Source: Amycolatopsis pithecellobii
GTDB lineage: Bacteria > Actinomycetota > Actinomycetes > Mycobacteriales > Pseudonocardiaceae
Length of the DNA: 64,000 nucleotides
Direction of reading: 5' to 3'
Assembly (NCBI RefSeq): GCF_009707865.1
Contig: NZ_WMBA01000027.1
Location: 28,598 to 92,597 of the forward strand
Each line of letters opens with the position of its first letter. Positions within the stretch are counted from its first letter, which is position 1. Below are positions 51,566 through 63,363 of the stretch, piece by piece. The notes below the pieces were generated by a model, which saw nothing but the letters and a program-made list of their open reading frames with translations, had not been told where the DNA came from and did not search any database. The translations under genes were made by a program, and so were the position numbers.

Positions 51566-52860
51566 CACCCAATCTTCCCTTCGCGCGCGGTGATACGCCC
51601 GCGCAGCAGCGTGAGGGTCACCACGCCCGGTAGCCGCATCCCCTCGTACGGGGTGTTCGCGGCGATGCTCGCCAGCTCGGCGCCCCGGACGGTCCACTCC
51701 GCGTCCGGGTCCACCAGCGTCAGGTTCGCGGGCTCCCCGGTGACCAGCGGGCGGCCGTGGTCGGGCAGCCCCGCGATCTCCGCCGGCCGTTCGCTCAGTA
51801 CGCGGGCCACGCCACGCCAGTCGAGCAGGCCCGTACGGACCATGGTTTCGGTGACCACCGACAGCGCGGTCTGCAGGCCGAGCATGCCGGGTTTGGCCGC
51901 CGCCCACTCGCAATCCTTGTCCTGCACCGGATGCGGGGCGTGGTCCGTGGCGACGCAGTCGATGACGCCCTCGGCGAGCGCCGCCCGCAGGCGGGCCGCG
52001 TCGGCGCCGGTCCGCAACGGCGGGTTGACCTTGTTCACCGGGTCGTAAGTGGACAGTCGCTCGTCGGTCAGCAGCAGGTGATGCGGGGTGACCTCCGCCG
52101 AGATGAACCCCGAGCCGTGCCTGTTCTTCGCCCAGCGCAGCACATCCGCGGTGCCCGCCGTCGAGACATGGCAGATGTGCAGTTTCGCGCCCGCGTGCTG
52201 CGCGAGCAGACAGTCGCGCGCGACGATCGACTCCTCCGCCGACGCGGGCCAGCCCGCATACCCCAGCCGTGACGCGATCCGGCCTTCGTGGGCCTGCGCG
52301 CCGACGGTCAGCCGAGGCTCCTCGGCGTGCTGCGCGACCACCGCGTTCAGTGCCGTCGAGTACTCCAGCGCGCGCCGCATGATCAGCGGGTCGGCCACGC
52401 AGTGCCCGTCGTCGGAGAACATCCGGACCCCGGCTGCCGACTTCGCCATCGTGCCCAGCTCGGCGAGCTTCTCGCCCTTCAACCCGACGGTCACCGCACC
52501 GACCGGGTGCACGTCCACGAGCCCGGTCTCGCGACCGCGCCGCCACACGTGCTCGACTACCACCGCGTTGTCGGCGACCGGATCGGTGTTGGCCATCGCG
52601 AAGACCGCGGTGTACCCGCCGAGCGCCGCGGCCGCCGAGCCGGACTCGATCGTCTCGGCGTCCTCACGGCCCGGCTCGCGCAAGTGGGTGTGCAGGTCGA
52701 CGAACCCGGGCAGCAGCACCTGGCCGGCCGCCTCGATCACCTCGGCGTCGTCCGGCGCCTCGATCGATGCGCCTATTTCGGCGATGAGCCCGTCGGTGAC
52801 CAGGACGTCCACCGGGTCGCCTTCGCCGTAGAGCCGGGCGCCCTTGATCAGCACACTCAT
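51565..52860 (-). CDS. pyrC: Dihydroorotase
   Basis: 431 residues, amidohydrolase fold. [20 protein letters not shown] carries the HxH zinc ligands, [12 protein letters not shown] and [15 protein letters not shown] the next His ligands, and [16 protein letters not shown] the catalytic Asp. Cyclises carbamoyl aspartate. Overlaps pyrB by 4 bp. Confidence 0.96.
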   Translation of the reverse strand: MSVLIKGARLYGEGDPVDVLVTDGLIAEIGASIEAPDDAEVIEAAGQVLLPGFVDLHTHLREPGREDAETIESGSAAAALGGYTAVFAMANTDPVADNAVVVEHVWRRGRETGLVDVHPVGAVTVGLKGEKLAELGTMAKSAAGVRMFSDDGHCVADPLIMRRALEYSTALNAVVAQHAEEPRLTVGAQAHEGRIASRLGYAGWPASAEESIVARDCLLAQHAGAKLHICHVSTAGTADVLRWAKNRHGSGFISAEVTPHHLLLTDERLSTYDPVNKVNPPLRTGADAARLRAALAEGVIDCVATDHAPHPVQDKDCEWAAAKPGMLGLQTALSVVTETMVRTGLLDWRGVARVLSERPAEIAGLPDHGRPLVTGEPANLTLVDPDAEWTVRGAELASIAANTPYEGMRLPGVVTLTLLRGRITAREGKIG

Positions 52861-53786
52861 TTCTCTTCCTCCCCCGCGAGCAGGTGATAGAGCACGGCCA
52901 TCCGCACATGGACCCCGTTGCGGACCTGCTCGGTGATCGCCGACGACGGCGCGTCCGCCACCGCCGAGGCGATCTCCATCCCGCGCAACATCGGTCCCGG
53001 GTGCAGCACGACGGCATGCTCCGGCAGCATCTTCAAGCGCTTTTCGTTCAACCCGTAGGCGATCGAGTACTCGCGCGCGGACGGAAAGAACCCGCCCGTC
53101 ATCCGTTCGGCCTGCACGCGCAGCATCATCACCGCGTCGGCACCGGGCAGTTCGGCGTCGAACTCATGCGAAACCGTCACCGGCAGGGCGTCCACCCCAG
53201 GCGGCAACAACGTCGGCGGCGCCACCAGCACGACTTCGGCACCGAGCGCGCTGAGCAGGTGGATGTTCGAGCGGGCGACCCGGCTGTGCAGCACGTCGCC
53301 GACGATCGCGATCCGGCGGCCGGTCAGCGAGCCGAGCCGTTCCCGCAGCGTCGCCGCGTCCAGCAGCGCCTGCGTCGGATGTTCGTGCATGCCGTCGCCG
53401 GCGTTGATCACGGCCGTGCCGGTGTCGGCGAGCCAGCCCGCGAGCCGGTGCGCGGCGCCGGACGCCGGGTGCCGGATGATGACGCAGTCCGCGCCGGCGG
53501 CGGCCAGCGTCAGCGCCGTGTCACGCAGCGACTCGCCCTTGCTCACCGAGGACCCGCCCGAGGACACGTTCACCACGTCGGCGCTCATCCACTTCCCGGC
53601 GATCTCGAACGAAACCCGGGTGCGGGTGGAGTTCTCGTAGAACAACGTGATCACGGTACGGCCGCGCAAGGTCGGCAGCTTGCGCACCTGCCTGCCGAGC
53701 AGCGTCCGTTTCAACTCGTCGGCCGTGTCGAGCACCGCGGTCGCGAGCCGCGGATCGAGCCCGTCGGCGGCCAGCAGATGCTTCAT
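52857..53786 (-). CDS. pyrB: Aspartate carbamoyltransferase catalytic subunit
   Basis: 309 residues. [19 protein letters not shown] (carbamoyl-phosphate loop), [20 protein letters not shown] (the 80s-type loop contributed across the trimer) and the downstream [17 protein letters not shown] are intact. No regulatory subunit gene is nearby, as usual when PyrR controls the operon. ATGA overlap with pyrR. Confidence 0.96.
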   Translation of the reverse strand: MKHLLAADGLDPRLATAVLDTADELKRTLLGRQVRKLPTLRGRTVITLFYENSTRTRVSFEIAGKWMSADVVNVSSGGSSVSKGESLRDTALTLAAAGADCVIIRHPASGAAHRLAGWLADTGTAVINAGDGMHEHPTQALLDAATLRERLGSLTGRRIAIVGDVLHSRVARSNIHLLSALGAEVVLVAPPTLLPPGVDALPVTVSHEFDAELPGADAVMMLRVQAERMTGGFFPSAREYSIAYGLNEKRLKMLPEHAVVLHPGPMLRGMEIASAVADAPSSAITEQVRNGVHVRMAVLYHLLAGEEEK

Positions 53787-54373
53787 TCGTCCTCCCCCTT
53801 TCCGCGCAGCACCACGGCATCCCGTCCGTCCACTTCGGACACCAGAACGTGCACCTCTTCCGCGCGGGAGGTGGGCACGTTCTTGCCCACGTAGTCGGCC
53901 CGGATCGGGAACTCGCGGTGGCCCCGGTCCACCAGCACCGCCAGCTGCACCGCGCGGGGGCGGCCGAGATCGCGCAACGCGTCGAGCGCGGCGCGGACCG
54001 TGCGACCGGAGAACAGCACGTCGTCCACCAGGATCACGACACGATCGTCGATACCGGCAGGCGGCAACTGCGTGGAAGCCAGCGGGCGGGTCGGCCTGCG
54101 GCGGAGATCATCGCGGTAGAGCGTGATGTCGAGCGCCCCGGCGGGCGGCGTGACATCGGCGAACTCGGCGATCCGTTCGGCCAGACGGGTGGCCAGTGAG
54201 GTGCCCCGGGTAGGAATCCCGAGTAACACCGGAAGATCACCCGATTCGGCACCGAGCGCGGTCTTCTCGATGACCTGATGCGCCATTCGGGCGATGGTGC
54301 GCGCGACATCACCGGACGACAGCAGCTCACGCTCGCCATCCGGCTCCGTCGCGCCACGAGGGCGTGACGCCAC
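53783..54373 (-). CDS. pyrR: Bifunctional pyr operon regulator / uracil phosphoribosyltransferase PyrR
   Basis: 196 residues. The PRPP-binding motif [20 protein letters not shown] and [17 protein letters not shown] are typical of Pyr[18 protein letters not shown] is the RNA-binding flank. PyrR senses UMP/UTP and binds the leader RNA. GTG start at 54373, with its GGGGAAGGAG ribosome-binding site inside the PyrR-binding hairpin. Head of the pyrR-pyrB-pyrC-PH-carA-carB-pyrF operon. Confidence 0.96.
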   Translation of the reverse strand: MASRPRGATEPDGERELLSSGDVARTIARMAHQVIEKTALGAESGDLPVLLGIPTRGTSLATRLAERIAEFADVTPPAGALDITLYRDDLRRRPTRPLASTQLPPAGIDDRVVILVDDVLFSGRTVRAALDALRDLGRPRAVQLAVLVDRGHREFPIRADYVGKNVPTSRAEEVHVLVSEVDGRDAVVLRGKGEDE

Positions 54374-54380
54374 GGCAGAC

Positions 54381-54415
54381 TCCTTCCCCGCCTCACCGGA
54401 CGGGTCCTTAAAGGA
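54381..54415 (-). promoter_or_regulatory. PyrR-binding loop overlapping the pyrR ribosome-binding site
   Basis: On the minus strand, 54415 to 54381 folds as a lower stem TCCTT/AAGGA, an asymmetric purine bulge, an upper stem CCCG/CGGG, and a loop TCCGGTGAGG that matches the conserved PyrR-binding-loop sequence. The right arm contains the GGGGAAGGAG ribosome-binding site, 6 nt from the pyrR GTG. PyrR with UMP should hide the site and repress translation, as shown for the Mycobacterium smegmatis pyr leader; here it is inferred from sequence. Confidence 0.85.
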
Positions 54416-54513
54416 CGTCGATACCCTGCTTGGCCAGGGAATCCGTCCGACAATAACAGGCGGCGCCGGTCAGCTGAGCGGGTGGTATGCCGCCTTCCTG
54501 TCAGGACAATTGC

Positions 54514-54541
54514 TTGACCTGGTGACGACAATGCGTAACCA
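54514..54541 (+). promoter_or_regulatory. Candidate bldD promoter
   Basis: TTGACC at 54514-54519 and TAACCA at 54536-54541, 16 bp apart, about 70 bp before the bldD ATG in the 238-bp region shared with the pyr operon. BldD is known to autorepress in Streptomyces, but I did not find a convincing BldD box here. Confidence 0.4.
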
Positions 54542-54611
54542 TTACTCTCAGTATTCGCGGTAGTCCCGGGACGGTCCGAACCGGCTGGGCGAGGAAACGG
54601 AGAACAACCAG

Positions 54612-55100
54612 ATGGGCGATTACGCCAAGGCGCTCGGGGCCAAGCTCCGCGGTATCCGCCAACAGCAGGGTCTGTCCTTGCACGGGGTCGAGCAGAAGTC
54701 CGGTGGCCGCTGGAAGGCGGTCGTGGTCGGATCCTACGAGCGTGGTGACCGTGCGGTGACCGTGCAGAAGCTCGCCGAGCTGGCCGACTTCTACGGAGTC
54801 CCGGTCGTCGAGCTGCTGCCGGAGGGCCGGGTGCCCTCGGGTGCCGAGCCCGCCACCAAGATCGTGATCAACCTCGAGCGCCTGCAACAGCTGCCCGCGG
54901 AGAAGGTCGGCCCGCTGGCCCGCTACGCGGCGACCATCCAGAGCCAGCGTGGCGACTACAACGGCAAGGTGCTCTCGATCCGCACCGAAGACCTGCGCTC
55001 GCTCGCGATCATCTACGACATGACCCCGGGTGAGCTCACCGAGCAGCTCATCGACTGGGGCGTGCTGCCGCCGGAAGCCCGGCCCGCCAAGGAAGACTGA
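54612..55100 (+). CDS. bldD: Developmental master regulator BldD
   Basis: 162 residues. The N-terminal XRE-type helix-turn-helix (YAKALGAKLRGIRQQQGLSL, VVVGSYERGDRAVTVQKLAE) is followed by a C-terminal domain that binds tetrameric cyclic-di-GMP in Streptomyces (RYAATIQSQRGDYNGKVLSI contains the RGD motif of that site, and the later DMTPGEL segment follows). BldD represses sporulation genes during vegetative growth. Its presence supports a mycelial actinomycete. Divergent from pyrR. Confidence 0.95.
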   Translation: MGDYAKALGAKLRGIRQQQGLSLHGVEQKSGGRWKAVVVGSYERGDRAVTVQKLAELADFYGVPVVELLPEGRVPSGAEPATKIVINLERLQQLPAEKVGPLARYAATIQSQRGDYNGKVLSIRTEDLRSLAIIYDMTPGELTEQLIDWGVLPPEARPAKED

Positions 55101-55166
55101 GCGGGCCGCAAGCTGGGCGAGGTGTGTCCACGGAAAGCGTGGACCGGGCGCGCTCAGTTGTGTCCT

Positions 55167-55217
55167 CTGGGGGTCGAACCCCCAGACCCCCGCCGGGGGC
55201 GAGCCCCCTGGACCCCC
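55167..55217. terminator. Double-hairpin bidirectional terminator between bldD and nusB
   Basis: Two adjacent GC stems: CTGGGGGT/ACCCCCAG (55167-55174 with 55178-55185) and GGGGG/CCCCC (55195-55199 with 55204-55208). An outer GGGGGTC (55169-55175) can alternatively pair with GACCCCC (55211-55217). It lies between convergent bldD and nusB and can work in either direction. Confidence 0.65.
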
Positions 55218-55249
55218 ATGCGGTGCCGGTTCCCCTTTGACGCCTGCCT

Positions 55250-55702
55250 TTACAGCACTGCGCGGAGGCGGTCGGCGATGTTGCCGATGCGGCCGAGCAC
55301 GCCGTTGACGAACCTCGGCGAATCGTCCGTCGACAGTTCCTTCGCCAGGCCGACGGCCTCATCGATCGCGACAGGGTCCGGCACGTCCGGTGACCACAGC
55401 AGCTCGTACACGCCGACCCGCAGCACGGCCAGGTCGACCGGCGGCATCCGCTCGAGCGTCCAGCCCTGCGCGTGCTCGGCGAGCAACTCGTCGATGCGCT
55501 CACGATGCGCCGCGACGCCTTCGACCAGCGAGATCGTGTAGTCCCCGATGGGGTCGACGGCCGTCGAGCCGACCCGGTCGGCCAGCAGTGTCACGGGATC
55601 GGCGGCACGCTGCGCGGCTTCGTAGAGCATCTCCACGGCACGCCTGCGCAAAGCGCGGCGGCCGCCGGAGCTGCCGCCGCGCTGGGGAGCTGGCTGGCTC
55701 AA
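55250..55702 (-). CDS. nusB: Transcription antitermination factor NusB
   Basis: 150 residues, all-helical RNA-binding fold with [40 protein letters not shown] and [20 protein letters not shown]. Forms the rRNA antitermination complex with NusE. Begins with TTG overlapping the efp stop (TTGA); no ATG/GTG before the first conserved helix fits better. Confidence 0.95.
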   Translation of the reverse strand: MSQPAPQRGGSSGGRRALRRRAVEMLYEAAQRAADPVTLLADRVGSTAVDPIGDYTISLVEGVAAHRERIDELLAEHAQGWTLERMPPVDLAVLRVGVYELLWSPDVPDPVAIDEAVGLAKELSTDDSPRFVNGVLGRIGNIADRLRAVL

Positions 55703-56262
55703 GACGAGACCCTGCCCAGGTATCGCCCGTCACGGGTGTCGACCTTGACCTTCTCGCCGGTCGTCACGAACAGCGGAACCTGGATCTCGGCGCCGGTCTC
55801 CAGCGTCGCGGGTTTGGTGCCACCGGTGGACCGGTCACCCTGCAGGCCCGGGTCGGTGTGCTGGATGACCAGCTCGACCGAGGTGGGCAGCTCGACGTAC
55901 AGCGGCGCGTCCTCGTGGGTCGCGACCTGCACCTCGGTGTTCTCCAGCAGGTAGTCCGCCGCGCCGCCGACCGTCTCGCGCGGCACGGTGATCTGGTCGA
56001 ACGTCTGACCGTCCATGAAGACATAGTCGGTGCCGTCGTTGTACAGGTAGGTCATGTTGCGGCGGTCGACGGTCGCGGTCTCCACCTTGGTGCCGGCGTT
56101 GAAGGTCTTGTCCACCACCTTGCCGGAGAGCACGTGCTTGAGGGTGGTGCGCACGAACGCGCCGCCCTTGCCCGGCTTGACGTGCTGGAAACTCACCACG
56201 GACCACAGCTGTCCGTCGAGGTTGAGCACCAGGCCGTTCTTGAGGTCGTTAGTGGTGGCCAC
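55699..56262 (-). CDS. efp: Translation elongation factor P
   Basis: 187 residues, three beta-barrel domains. [19 protein letters not shown] opens domain [20 protein letters not shown] carries the loop whose tip Lys acts at the peptidyl-transferase centre; [15 protein letters not shown] and [18 protein letters not shown] belong to domains II and III. Rescues ribosomes stalled on proline runs. Confidence 0.97.
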   Translation of the reverse strand: MATTNDLKNGLVLNLDGQLWSVVSFQHVKPGKGGAFVRTTLKHVLSGKVVDKTFNAGTKVETATVDRRNMTYLYNDGTDYVFMDGQTFDQITVPRETVGGAADYLLENTEVQVATHEDAPLYVELPTSVELVIQHTDPGLQGDRSTGGTKPATLETGAEIQVPLFVTTGEKVKVDTRDGRYLGRVSS

Positions 56263-56314
56263 GGGTAGTCCAGTTCTCCTATTGAAAGTTTCCGTCGTTC
56301 GTTCCGTGCTCGCC

Positions 56315-57397
56315 TCAGACGACCACGAGGTCCTTGCCGCTCAGGGTGAGGAGTTCGGGAGCCGTGTCCCGCACGACCAGCGTGTCCTCGATGCGCACGC
56401 CACCGCGGCCGGCGAGGTATACCCCTGGCTCGACGGTGACCGTCATACCGGCAGTCAGTGTACCGTCGCCCTTTTTCGCCAGACTGGGCGCCTCGTGAAT
56501 CTCGAGTCCCACCCCGTGCCCGAGGCCGTGGGTGAACTGTTCGCCGTGGCCGGCCTGTTCGATGACTTCGCGCGCGGCCCTGTCGACCTCCTTGGTCACC
56601 GCGCCCGGCCGGACGGCCGCGCTGCCCCGCTCCTGCGCCCGGCGGACCAGTTCGTACAGCTCGCGCTGCCAGCCGGCCGCCTTGCCCAGCACGAGGGTGC
56701 GGGTCATGTCGGAGTGATAGCCATCGACGGTCGCACCGAAGTCCAGTTTGAGGAAGTCACCGGGGGCGAGCACCGCGCCGGTGGGCCGGTGGTGCGGAAT
56801 GGCCGAGTTGGCGCCGGCGGCGACGATCGAGGAGAACGAGCGGGCGCTCGCTCCGTGGTCGAGCATGAGGTTCTCCAGATCGCGGGCGACGTCCCGCTCG
56901 GTGCGGCCGGGCCGGATGCCGCCGCGTTCGATGAGCGCCGCGAGCGCGGCGTCGGCGACGGCGCAGGCCTTGCGCAGCGCCGCGATCTCGTGCTCGTCCT
57001 TGACCAGCCGCAGCCGTTCGACCAGGCCGGGGGTCCGCATCAGCTCCGCGTTTTCGGCGAGCCCGCTCAGCGCCTCGTACTGCTCGACGCTGACGTAGTG
57101 ACTCTCGAACCCGGTGCGCCCGCTCGCCCGCGTGGCGAGCGCGGCGGCGCTGGCCCGGTCGTCGACCAGTTCAAGGTCCGGCACCTCGGTCTTGGCCTGC
57201 GTGACATAGCGGCCGTCGGTGCAGAACAGGGTGCGCTCGTCGCTGTCCGCGTCGAGCAGCAGTGCCGCGTTCGAGCCGGTGAAGCCGGTCAGATAACGGA
57301 TGTTGAGCAGGTTGGTGACGAGCAGCGCGCCGGCCCCGGCCTGGCGCACCAGCTGACGAAGGGAGTCGCGACGGACGGGGAAGGGAGCGTCGGGCAC
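56315..57397 (-). CDS. pepQ: Xaa-Pro aminopeptidase / dipeptidase (M24B)
   Basis: 360 residues. A creatinase-like N-terminal domain ([20 protein letters not shown]) precedes the pita-bread metallopeptidase with all five metal ligands: [17 protein letters not shown] (two Asp), [14 protein letters not shown] (His), [11 protein letters not shown] (Glu) and [10 protein letters not shown] (Glu). The start is uncertain: GTG 57397 ([11 protein letters not shown]), with AAGG 8 nt upstream, is chosen. Typical gene order pepQ-efp-nusB. Confidence 0.92.
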   Translation of the reverse strand: MPDAPFPVRRDSLRQLVRQAGAGALLVTNLLNIRYLTGFTGSNAALLLDADSDERTLFCTDGRYVTQAKTEVPDLELVDDRASAAALATRASGRTGFESHYVSVEQYEALSGLAENAELMRTPGLVERLRLVKDEHEIAALRKACAVADAALAALIERGGIRPGRTERDVARDLENLMLDHGASARSFSSIVAAGANSAIPHHRPTGAVLAPGDFLKLDFGATVDGYHSDMTRTLVLGKAAGWQRELYELVRRAQERGSAAVRPGAVTKEVDRAAREVIEQAGHGEQFTHGLGHGVGLEIHEAPSLAKKGDGTLTAGMTVTVEPGVYLAGRGGVRIEDTLVVRDTAPELLTLSGKDLVVV

Positions 57398-57436
57398 CCT
57401 GCCCACCTTACTGACGGGTTGGCTTAGAGTGACACG

Positions 57437-57892
57437 ATGCGCCCCTGGTTGATCCGTGGACTCGTGCTGGCGGTGCTGCATGGTGCGGCCGACACGGCGC
57501 TGGCGAAGGCGGCCGTGTTCAATCCGACCGGCCTGCTCACCGCGAAGATCGTGACGATCGCGCTGCTGGTGGGCGCGGCTGCGTTGTGGGGTGCGGTGGA
57601 CGCGTGGCTTCGCCGTGAGGATTCCGGCCGCACCTGGCTGATCGCGGCACTGTTCGCGGGCGTTGGTTCCGGTGTGCTGTACGTGATCGGCCGCGGGATC
57701 TTCGTCGACCAGGCGGGCACGTCCGAGCTGGGGCCGGCGCTGACCGGTGGTGCCGCTTTCGCCGCGCTGCTCGTCCTCGTGCCGGCGGGGCTGGGCCTGT
57801 TCGCCGGGGCGCGCCTCGGCGGCCCCGAGCCAGCGAAGCCCTCCCCCACGCCGCGGCGGCGGGCGCCTTCACCGTCGCCTCGGGCGAAGTGA
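57437..57892 (+). CDS. B-4DMT-like small integral membrane protein
   Basis: 151 residues with four predicted transmembrane helices (about 5-22, 36-54, 66-86, 101-122) and a Pro/Arg/Ser-rich cytoplasmic tail. It matches, in position and helix layout, the mycobacterial protein beside pepQ that databases call a B-4DMT transporter. Its substrate is unknown. It is the only rightward gene in this block; its stop is 4 bp from the convergent lipoprotein gene. Confidence 0.75.
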   Translation: MRPWLIRGLVLAVLHGAADTALAKAAVFNPTGLLTAKIVTIALLVGAAALWGAVDAWLRREDSGRTWLIAALFAGVGSGVLYVIGRGIFVDQAGTSELGPALTGGAAFAALLVLVPAGLGLFAGARLGGPEPAKPSPTPRRRAPSPSPRAK

Positions 57893-57896
57893 CGCG

Positions 57897-59381
57897 CTAT
57901 TTTCCGAGCGGCGCGGCCTGGGGATGAGCCCGCCACTGCGCCGCACTGACGAGCTCGACCGTGGACCCGTTCAGCGAAGCCACGGATGCCGGGTGCACGG
58001 GCCAGAGTTTCCCGTCGTCGAGCAGGAAGCCCAAGCCGAGTCCGGCTGCTTCGAGCGCGCGGGCGCCGGAACTCAGATGCGCCGCCACCGGCGCTCCGTC
58101 GAGTGCACCGACCCGCTGGTCGAGCACGTGGGTGGCGAGCTGCTCGGCGACCGAGCGGCGGTCGATGCGGACGACCTTCCCGGCCACGACGAGGTCCATG
58201 GTGCGGGCCGGTGACGGCATCGCGAATCCGTCGAGCACACCGAGGGCGCGCTGCTGATCAGCGCATCCCGTGAGGCCGGTGAGGTCGAGACCGTAGTGCC
58301 GCAGATCGGTGGGCGCGTGCGCCTCGCCGAGCCGCGTCGCGCGGATGACGTCGACCGGGATGCGGCCACACGGGTCGCTCTCGGACGCCGGGGCATGCCC
58401 GTCGGGGCGGCGGACCAGGCCGGGGCCTTCCTCCCACGGGCCGGGAACGACGACGGCGCGGTACGGGTGCGCGGTGAAGTCGCGGTTCCAGAAGGTGAGG
58501 GTGGTGCCGTCCTGTGTCTCGTGCGCGATGACGAAGGCGCCCAGCGCGTCGGACCACTCCAGCTCGGCGCTGAACGCGTCCACGACCGACATCGTGCGCG
58601 GCGCGGTGGTGCTCGTGACGGCGGTGAAGCCGTTGTCCGACAATGATTCCACGCCGGCCGCGAACCGAGGGTCCTTGGCGCGCAACACGAACTGGCCCGC
58701 GCCGTTCCACCCGGCGTCCTTGCCGCTGGTGTCGGTGAACATCAGGTAGAACCAGCCGTCGAGGTAGACCGCGGAGGGCTGGCCGGTGCCGTAAAGGTTG
58801 TCGCGGTGCACGTCGTGCGAGGGGCCGACGATGGGGGTATCGGCCCGGGCCCAGGTGAGGCCGTCGGTGCTGGTGGCGAGCCCGATCGCATTGCCGAGCG
58901 CGTGGTCGTTCGCCGCGCCCGTGTAGTACAGGTAGTAGGTCCCGCCGGCACGGACCACCGAGGGGTCGCAGGTGTGCATACCGTCGAACTGGCCGGGATT
59001 CCCCGACAGCACGGCGGGCGGCACGGTTGAGCCGGGGCCGGTGAAGGGGCCATCGAGCGAGGTGGATTCGCCGTAGAGGATGTCATCACCGGGCGGGCCC
59101 GCGTCGGGATACTGGCTGCACCACCACATCCGGACCTTGCCGCCGTCGAGCATCACGGTCGGCCCGTAGTTGTACGGCGCGCCGGGGCCGCCCTGCGCGA
59201 CGACGCCGGTACTTTCCCGGTTCGCGGCGGTGGCGAGGGTGAGGTTCGCGGGTGCGTCGGGACGGCCGCCGTCCGGGGTTTTCGTCTGGGGCTGCGCGTT
59301 GCCCGGACTGCACGCGGCCACCGTCGCGCCGAGCACGACGGCCACCAGGGCAGCACCCAGCCGTTGACGGAACCCGCGCAT
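57897..59381 (-). CDS. Secreted lipoprotein with GH43-like beta-propeller
   Basis: 494 residues. The lipoprotein signal MRGFRQRLGAALVAVVLGAT ends in a VAAC lipobox (Cys24). The body repeats five-bladed propeller strands typical of glycoside hydrolase 43/62-like domains: YGPTVMLDGGKVRMWWCS, CDPSVVRAGGTYYLYYTG, QPSAVYLDGWFYLMFTDT, SVVDAFSAELEWSDALGAFV. Asp in CDPSVV is in the place of the general base. A separate ~150-residue C-terminal part (from about ESDPCGRIPVDVIRA) is unassigned. It may bind or cut an extracellular glycan; the substrate is unknown. ATG 59381 begins the signal peptide. Confidence 0.75.
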   Translation of the reverse strand: MRGFRQRLGAALVAVVLGATVAACSPGNAQPQTKTPDGGRPDAPANLTLATAANRESTGVVAQGGPGAPYNYGPTVMLDGGKVRMWWCSQYPDAGPPGDDILYGESTSLDGPFTGPGSTVPPAVLSGNPGQFDGMHTCDPSVVRAGGTYYLYYTGAANDHALGNAIGLATSTDGLTWARADTPIVGPSHDVHRDNLYGTGQPSAVYLDGWFYLMFTDTSGKDAGWNGAGQFVLRAKDPRFAAGVESLSDNGFTAVTSTTAPRTMSVVDAFSAELEWSDALGAFVIAHETQDGTTLTFWNRDFTAHPYRAVVVPGPWEEGPGLVRRPDGHAPASESDPCGRIPVDVIRATRLGEAHAPTDLRHYGLDLTGLTGCADQQRALGVLDGFAMPSPARTMDLVVAGKVVRIDRRSVAEQLATHVLDQRVGALDGAPVAAHLSSGARALEAAGLGLGFLLDDGKLWPVHPASVASLNGSTVELVSAAQWRAHPQAAPLGK

Positions 59382-59530
59382 GGACGTGGTGACCCCTCTC
59401 TGACCGCGGGACCAGTGTAGGAGAAGTCCCTCACCCGATGGAGTTACACCACGGGAGGCGGCCCGGTCACCGTCCGGCGTCGGCGCGGTGTCCACCACGA
59501 GCGCTCACGCCAGTCGAGGTCGGCCAGCGA

Positions 59531-60049
59531 TCAGCCGCGGCCCCGGTGCGGGAGCGCGATGTGCACGCGGTGCGGTGCGCCGTAGTGTTGTTCGGCGCCG
59601 ACGTCGTGAAAACCCAGGCGCCGGGCCAGTTTCAGACTGGCCACATTGGACTGATGGATGAGCGCCCATACCGCGGGCAGGCCGGCGGTCACCAGTCCGT
59701 GCTCGAGGAGCGCGGCGGCGGCTTCGGTAGCGAAGCCCTGGCCGCTGTGCGCGGGATCGAGGAAGTAACCGATCTCGCCGGTTCCGTCGGGCAAAGTATC
59801 CGATGGTCGCAGGTGGGCCAGGCCAATGACGACGCCGTCACGTTCGATCACCCAGTGCCCGAGCGCTACCGGCCCGCGGTAGGCGAGGCGACGTTCGATC
59901 ATCGCGCGGCACTGCCCGGGGTCGCTGAGGTCAGCCGCCAGATACCGGCTCATCGCGGGATCCGCGAAAATGCCGACGATCGCCTCGGTGTCCGACCTGT
60001 CCAGACCGCGCAGCGTGAGCCGCGGGGTGCGCAGGACAGGGACGGACAC
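59531..60049 (-). CDS. GNAT-family acetyltransferase (RimJ/RimL-like)
   Basis: 172 residues. TPRLTLRGLDRSDTEAIVGI opens the RimJ-like subfamily; EIGYFLDPAHSGQGFATEAA is the acetyl-CoA pyrophosphate loop (usual Q/R-x-x-G-x-G/A pattern, here SGQGFA) and NVASLKLARRLGFHDVG the conserved C-terminal helix. The substrate could be a ribosomal protein N-terminus or a small molecule. It stands alone, 39 bp after aroQ on the same strand. Confidence 0.85.
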   Translation of the reverse strand: MSVPVLRTPRLTLRGLDRSDTEAIVGIFADPAMSRYLAADLSDPGQCRAMIERRLAYRGPVALGHWVIERDGVVIGLAHLRPSDTLPDGTGEIGYFLDPAHSGQGFATEAAAALLEHGLVTAGLPAVWALIHQSNVASLKLARRLGFHDVGAEQHYGAPHRVHIALPHRGRG

Positions 60050-60087
60050 GGTGCGGATTTCCCTTTCGTGCGGCCGGAATCCGGGTG

Positions 60088-62142
<2,055 letters not shown>

Positions 62143-62149
<7 letters not shown>

Positions 62150-63330
62150 CGCTCCTCCAGCGCGTGCAGGTAGGCCTCGGCGTTGCGTTTGCTCTCGGCC
62201 AGCGAGTCACCGCCGAACTTTTCCAGCGCCGCATCGGCGAGGATGAGCGCGACGACGGACTCGAGCACGACCCCGGCCCGCGGCACGGCACACACGTCGG
62301 ACCGCTGGTGGATCGCCACCGCCGGCTCGCCCGTGGAAACGTCCACAGTGGACAGTGCTTTCGGGACGGTCGAGATCGGCTTCATCGCGACCCGCACCCG
62401 GAGCGGCTCGCCGTTGGTGATACCTCCTTCCAGGCCACCGGCACGGTTCGACCGGCGCGTCACCCCGACCGGCCCGGAGCCGCGGTCGATTTCGTCGTGT
62501 GCCTCGCTTCCCCAGCGGCGTGCCGTGGTGAAGCCGTCCCCGACCTCGACGCCCTTCATGGCCTGGACCCCCATCAGCGCCCCGGCGAGGCGGGCGTCGA
62601 GCCTGCGGTCCCAGTGCACGTGGGAGCCGAGGCCCGGCGGCAGACCGTAGGCGATCACCTCGATCACCCCGCCGACGGTGTCCCCCGCTTTCCGGACGGC
62701 GTCCACCTCGGCGACCATCGCGTCGGTGGCCTCCTGGCCGAAGGCACGGACCGGGCTTTCGTCGATCGCCGCGAGGTCACCGGGCCCGGGCAGGGGTCCT
62801 TCGGGCGCGTCGGCGCCGCCGATGGAGATCACGTGGCTGATGATCTCCACACCCAGCAGCTGGCGCAGGAACGCACGCGCCACCGTGCCGAGCGCGGTGC
62901 GGGACGCGGTCTCCCGTGCGCTGGCCCGCTCGAGGACCGGGCGAGCCTCGGTGAAGCCGTACTTTTGCATGCCAGGCAGGTCGGCGTGGCCGGGACGAGG
63001 CCGGGTCAGCGGCTCGTTGCGGGCGAGGCCTTCGAGTTCGGCGGGCTCGACCGGGTCGGCCGCCATGACCTTTTCCCATTTGGGCCATTCGGCGTTTTCG
63101 ATGTGGACCGCGATCGGGCCGCCCTGGGTCAGACCGTGCCGGACACCGCCGAGGAACTCGATGTGGTCGGTCTCGAACCCCATCCGGGGGCTGCGGCCGA
63201 ACCCGAGCCGCCTCCGGGCGAGTTGTTCGCCCACTTCGGCGGTGGTGACCTCGACCCCGGCCACCATCCCTTCCAACACGGCGGCCAGCGCGGGCCCGTG
63301 CGATTCACCTGCGGTTATCCAGCGCAACAC
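62143..63330 (-). CDS. aroC: Chorismate synthase
   Basis: 395 residues, FMN-dependent. [59 protein letters not shown] and [20 protein letters not shown] cover the three family signatures. Last common step to aromatic amino acids. GTG start; first of aroC-aroK-aroB-aroQ. Confidence 0.97.
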
Positions 63331-63363
63331 TTCACGATCCTGTCATGGCCGATGCCGTACGGG

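Noticed and set aside
55171..55185. tRNA T-arm-like GGGTCGAACCCC
   Set aside because: No anticodon or D arm and no acceptor stem around it; explained by the terminator hairpin.
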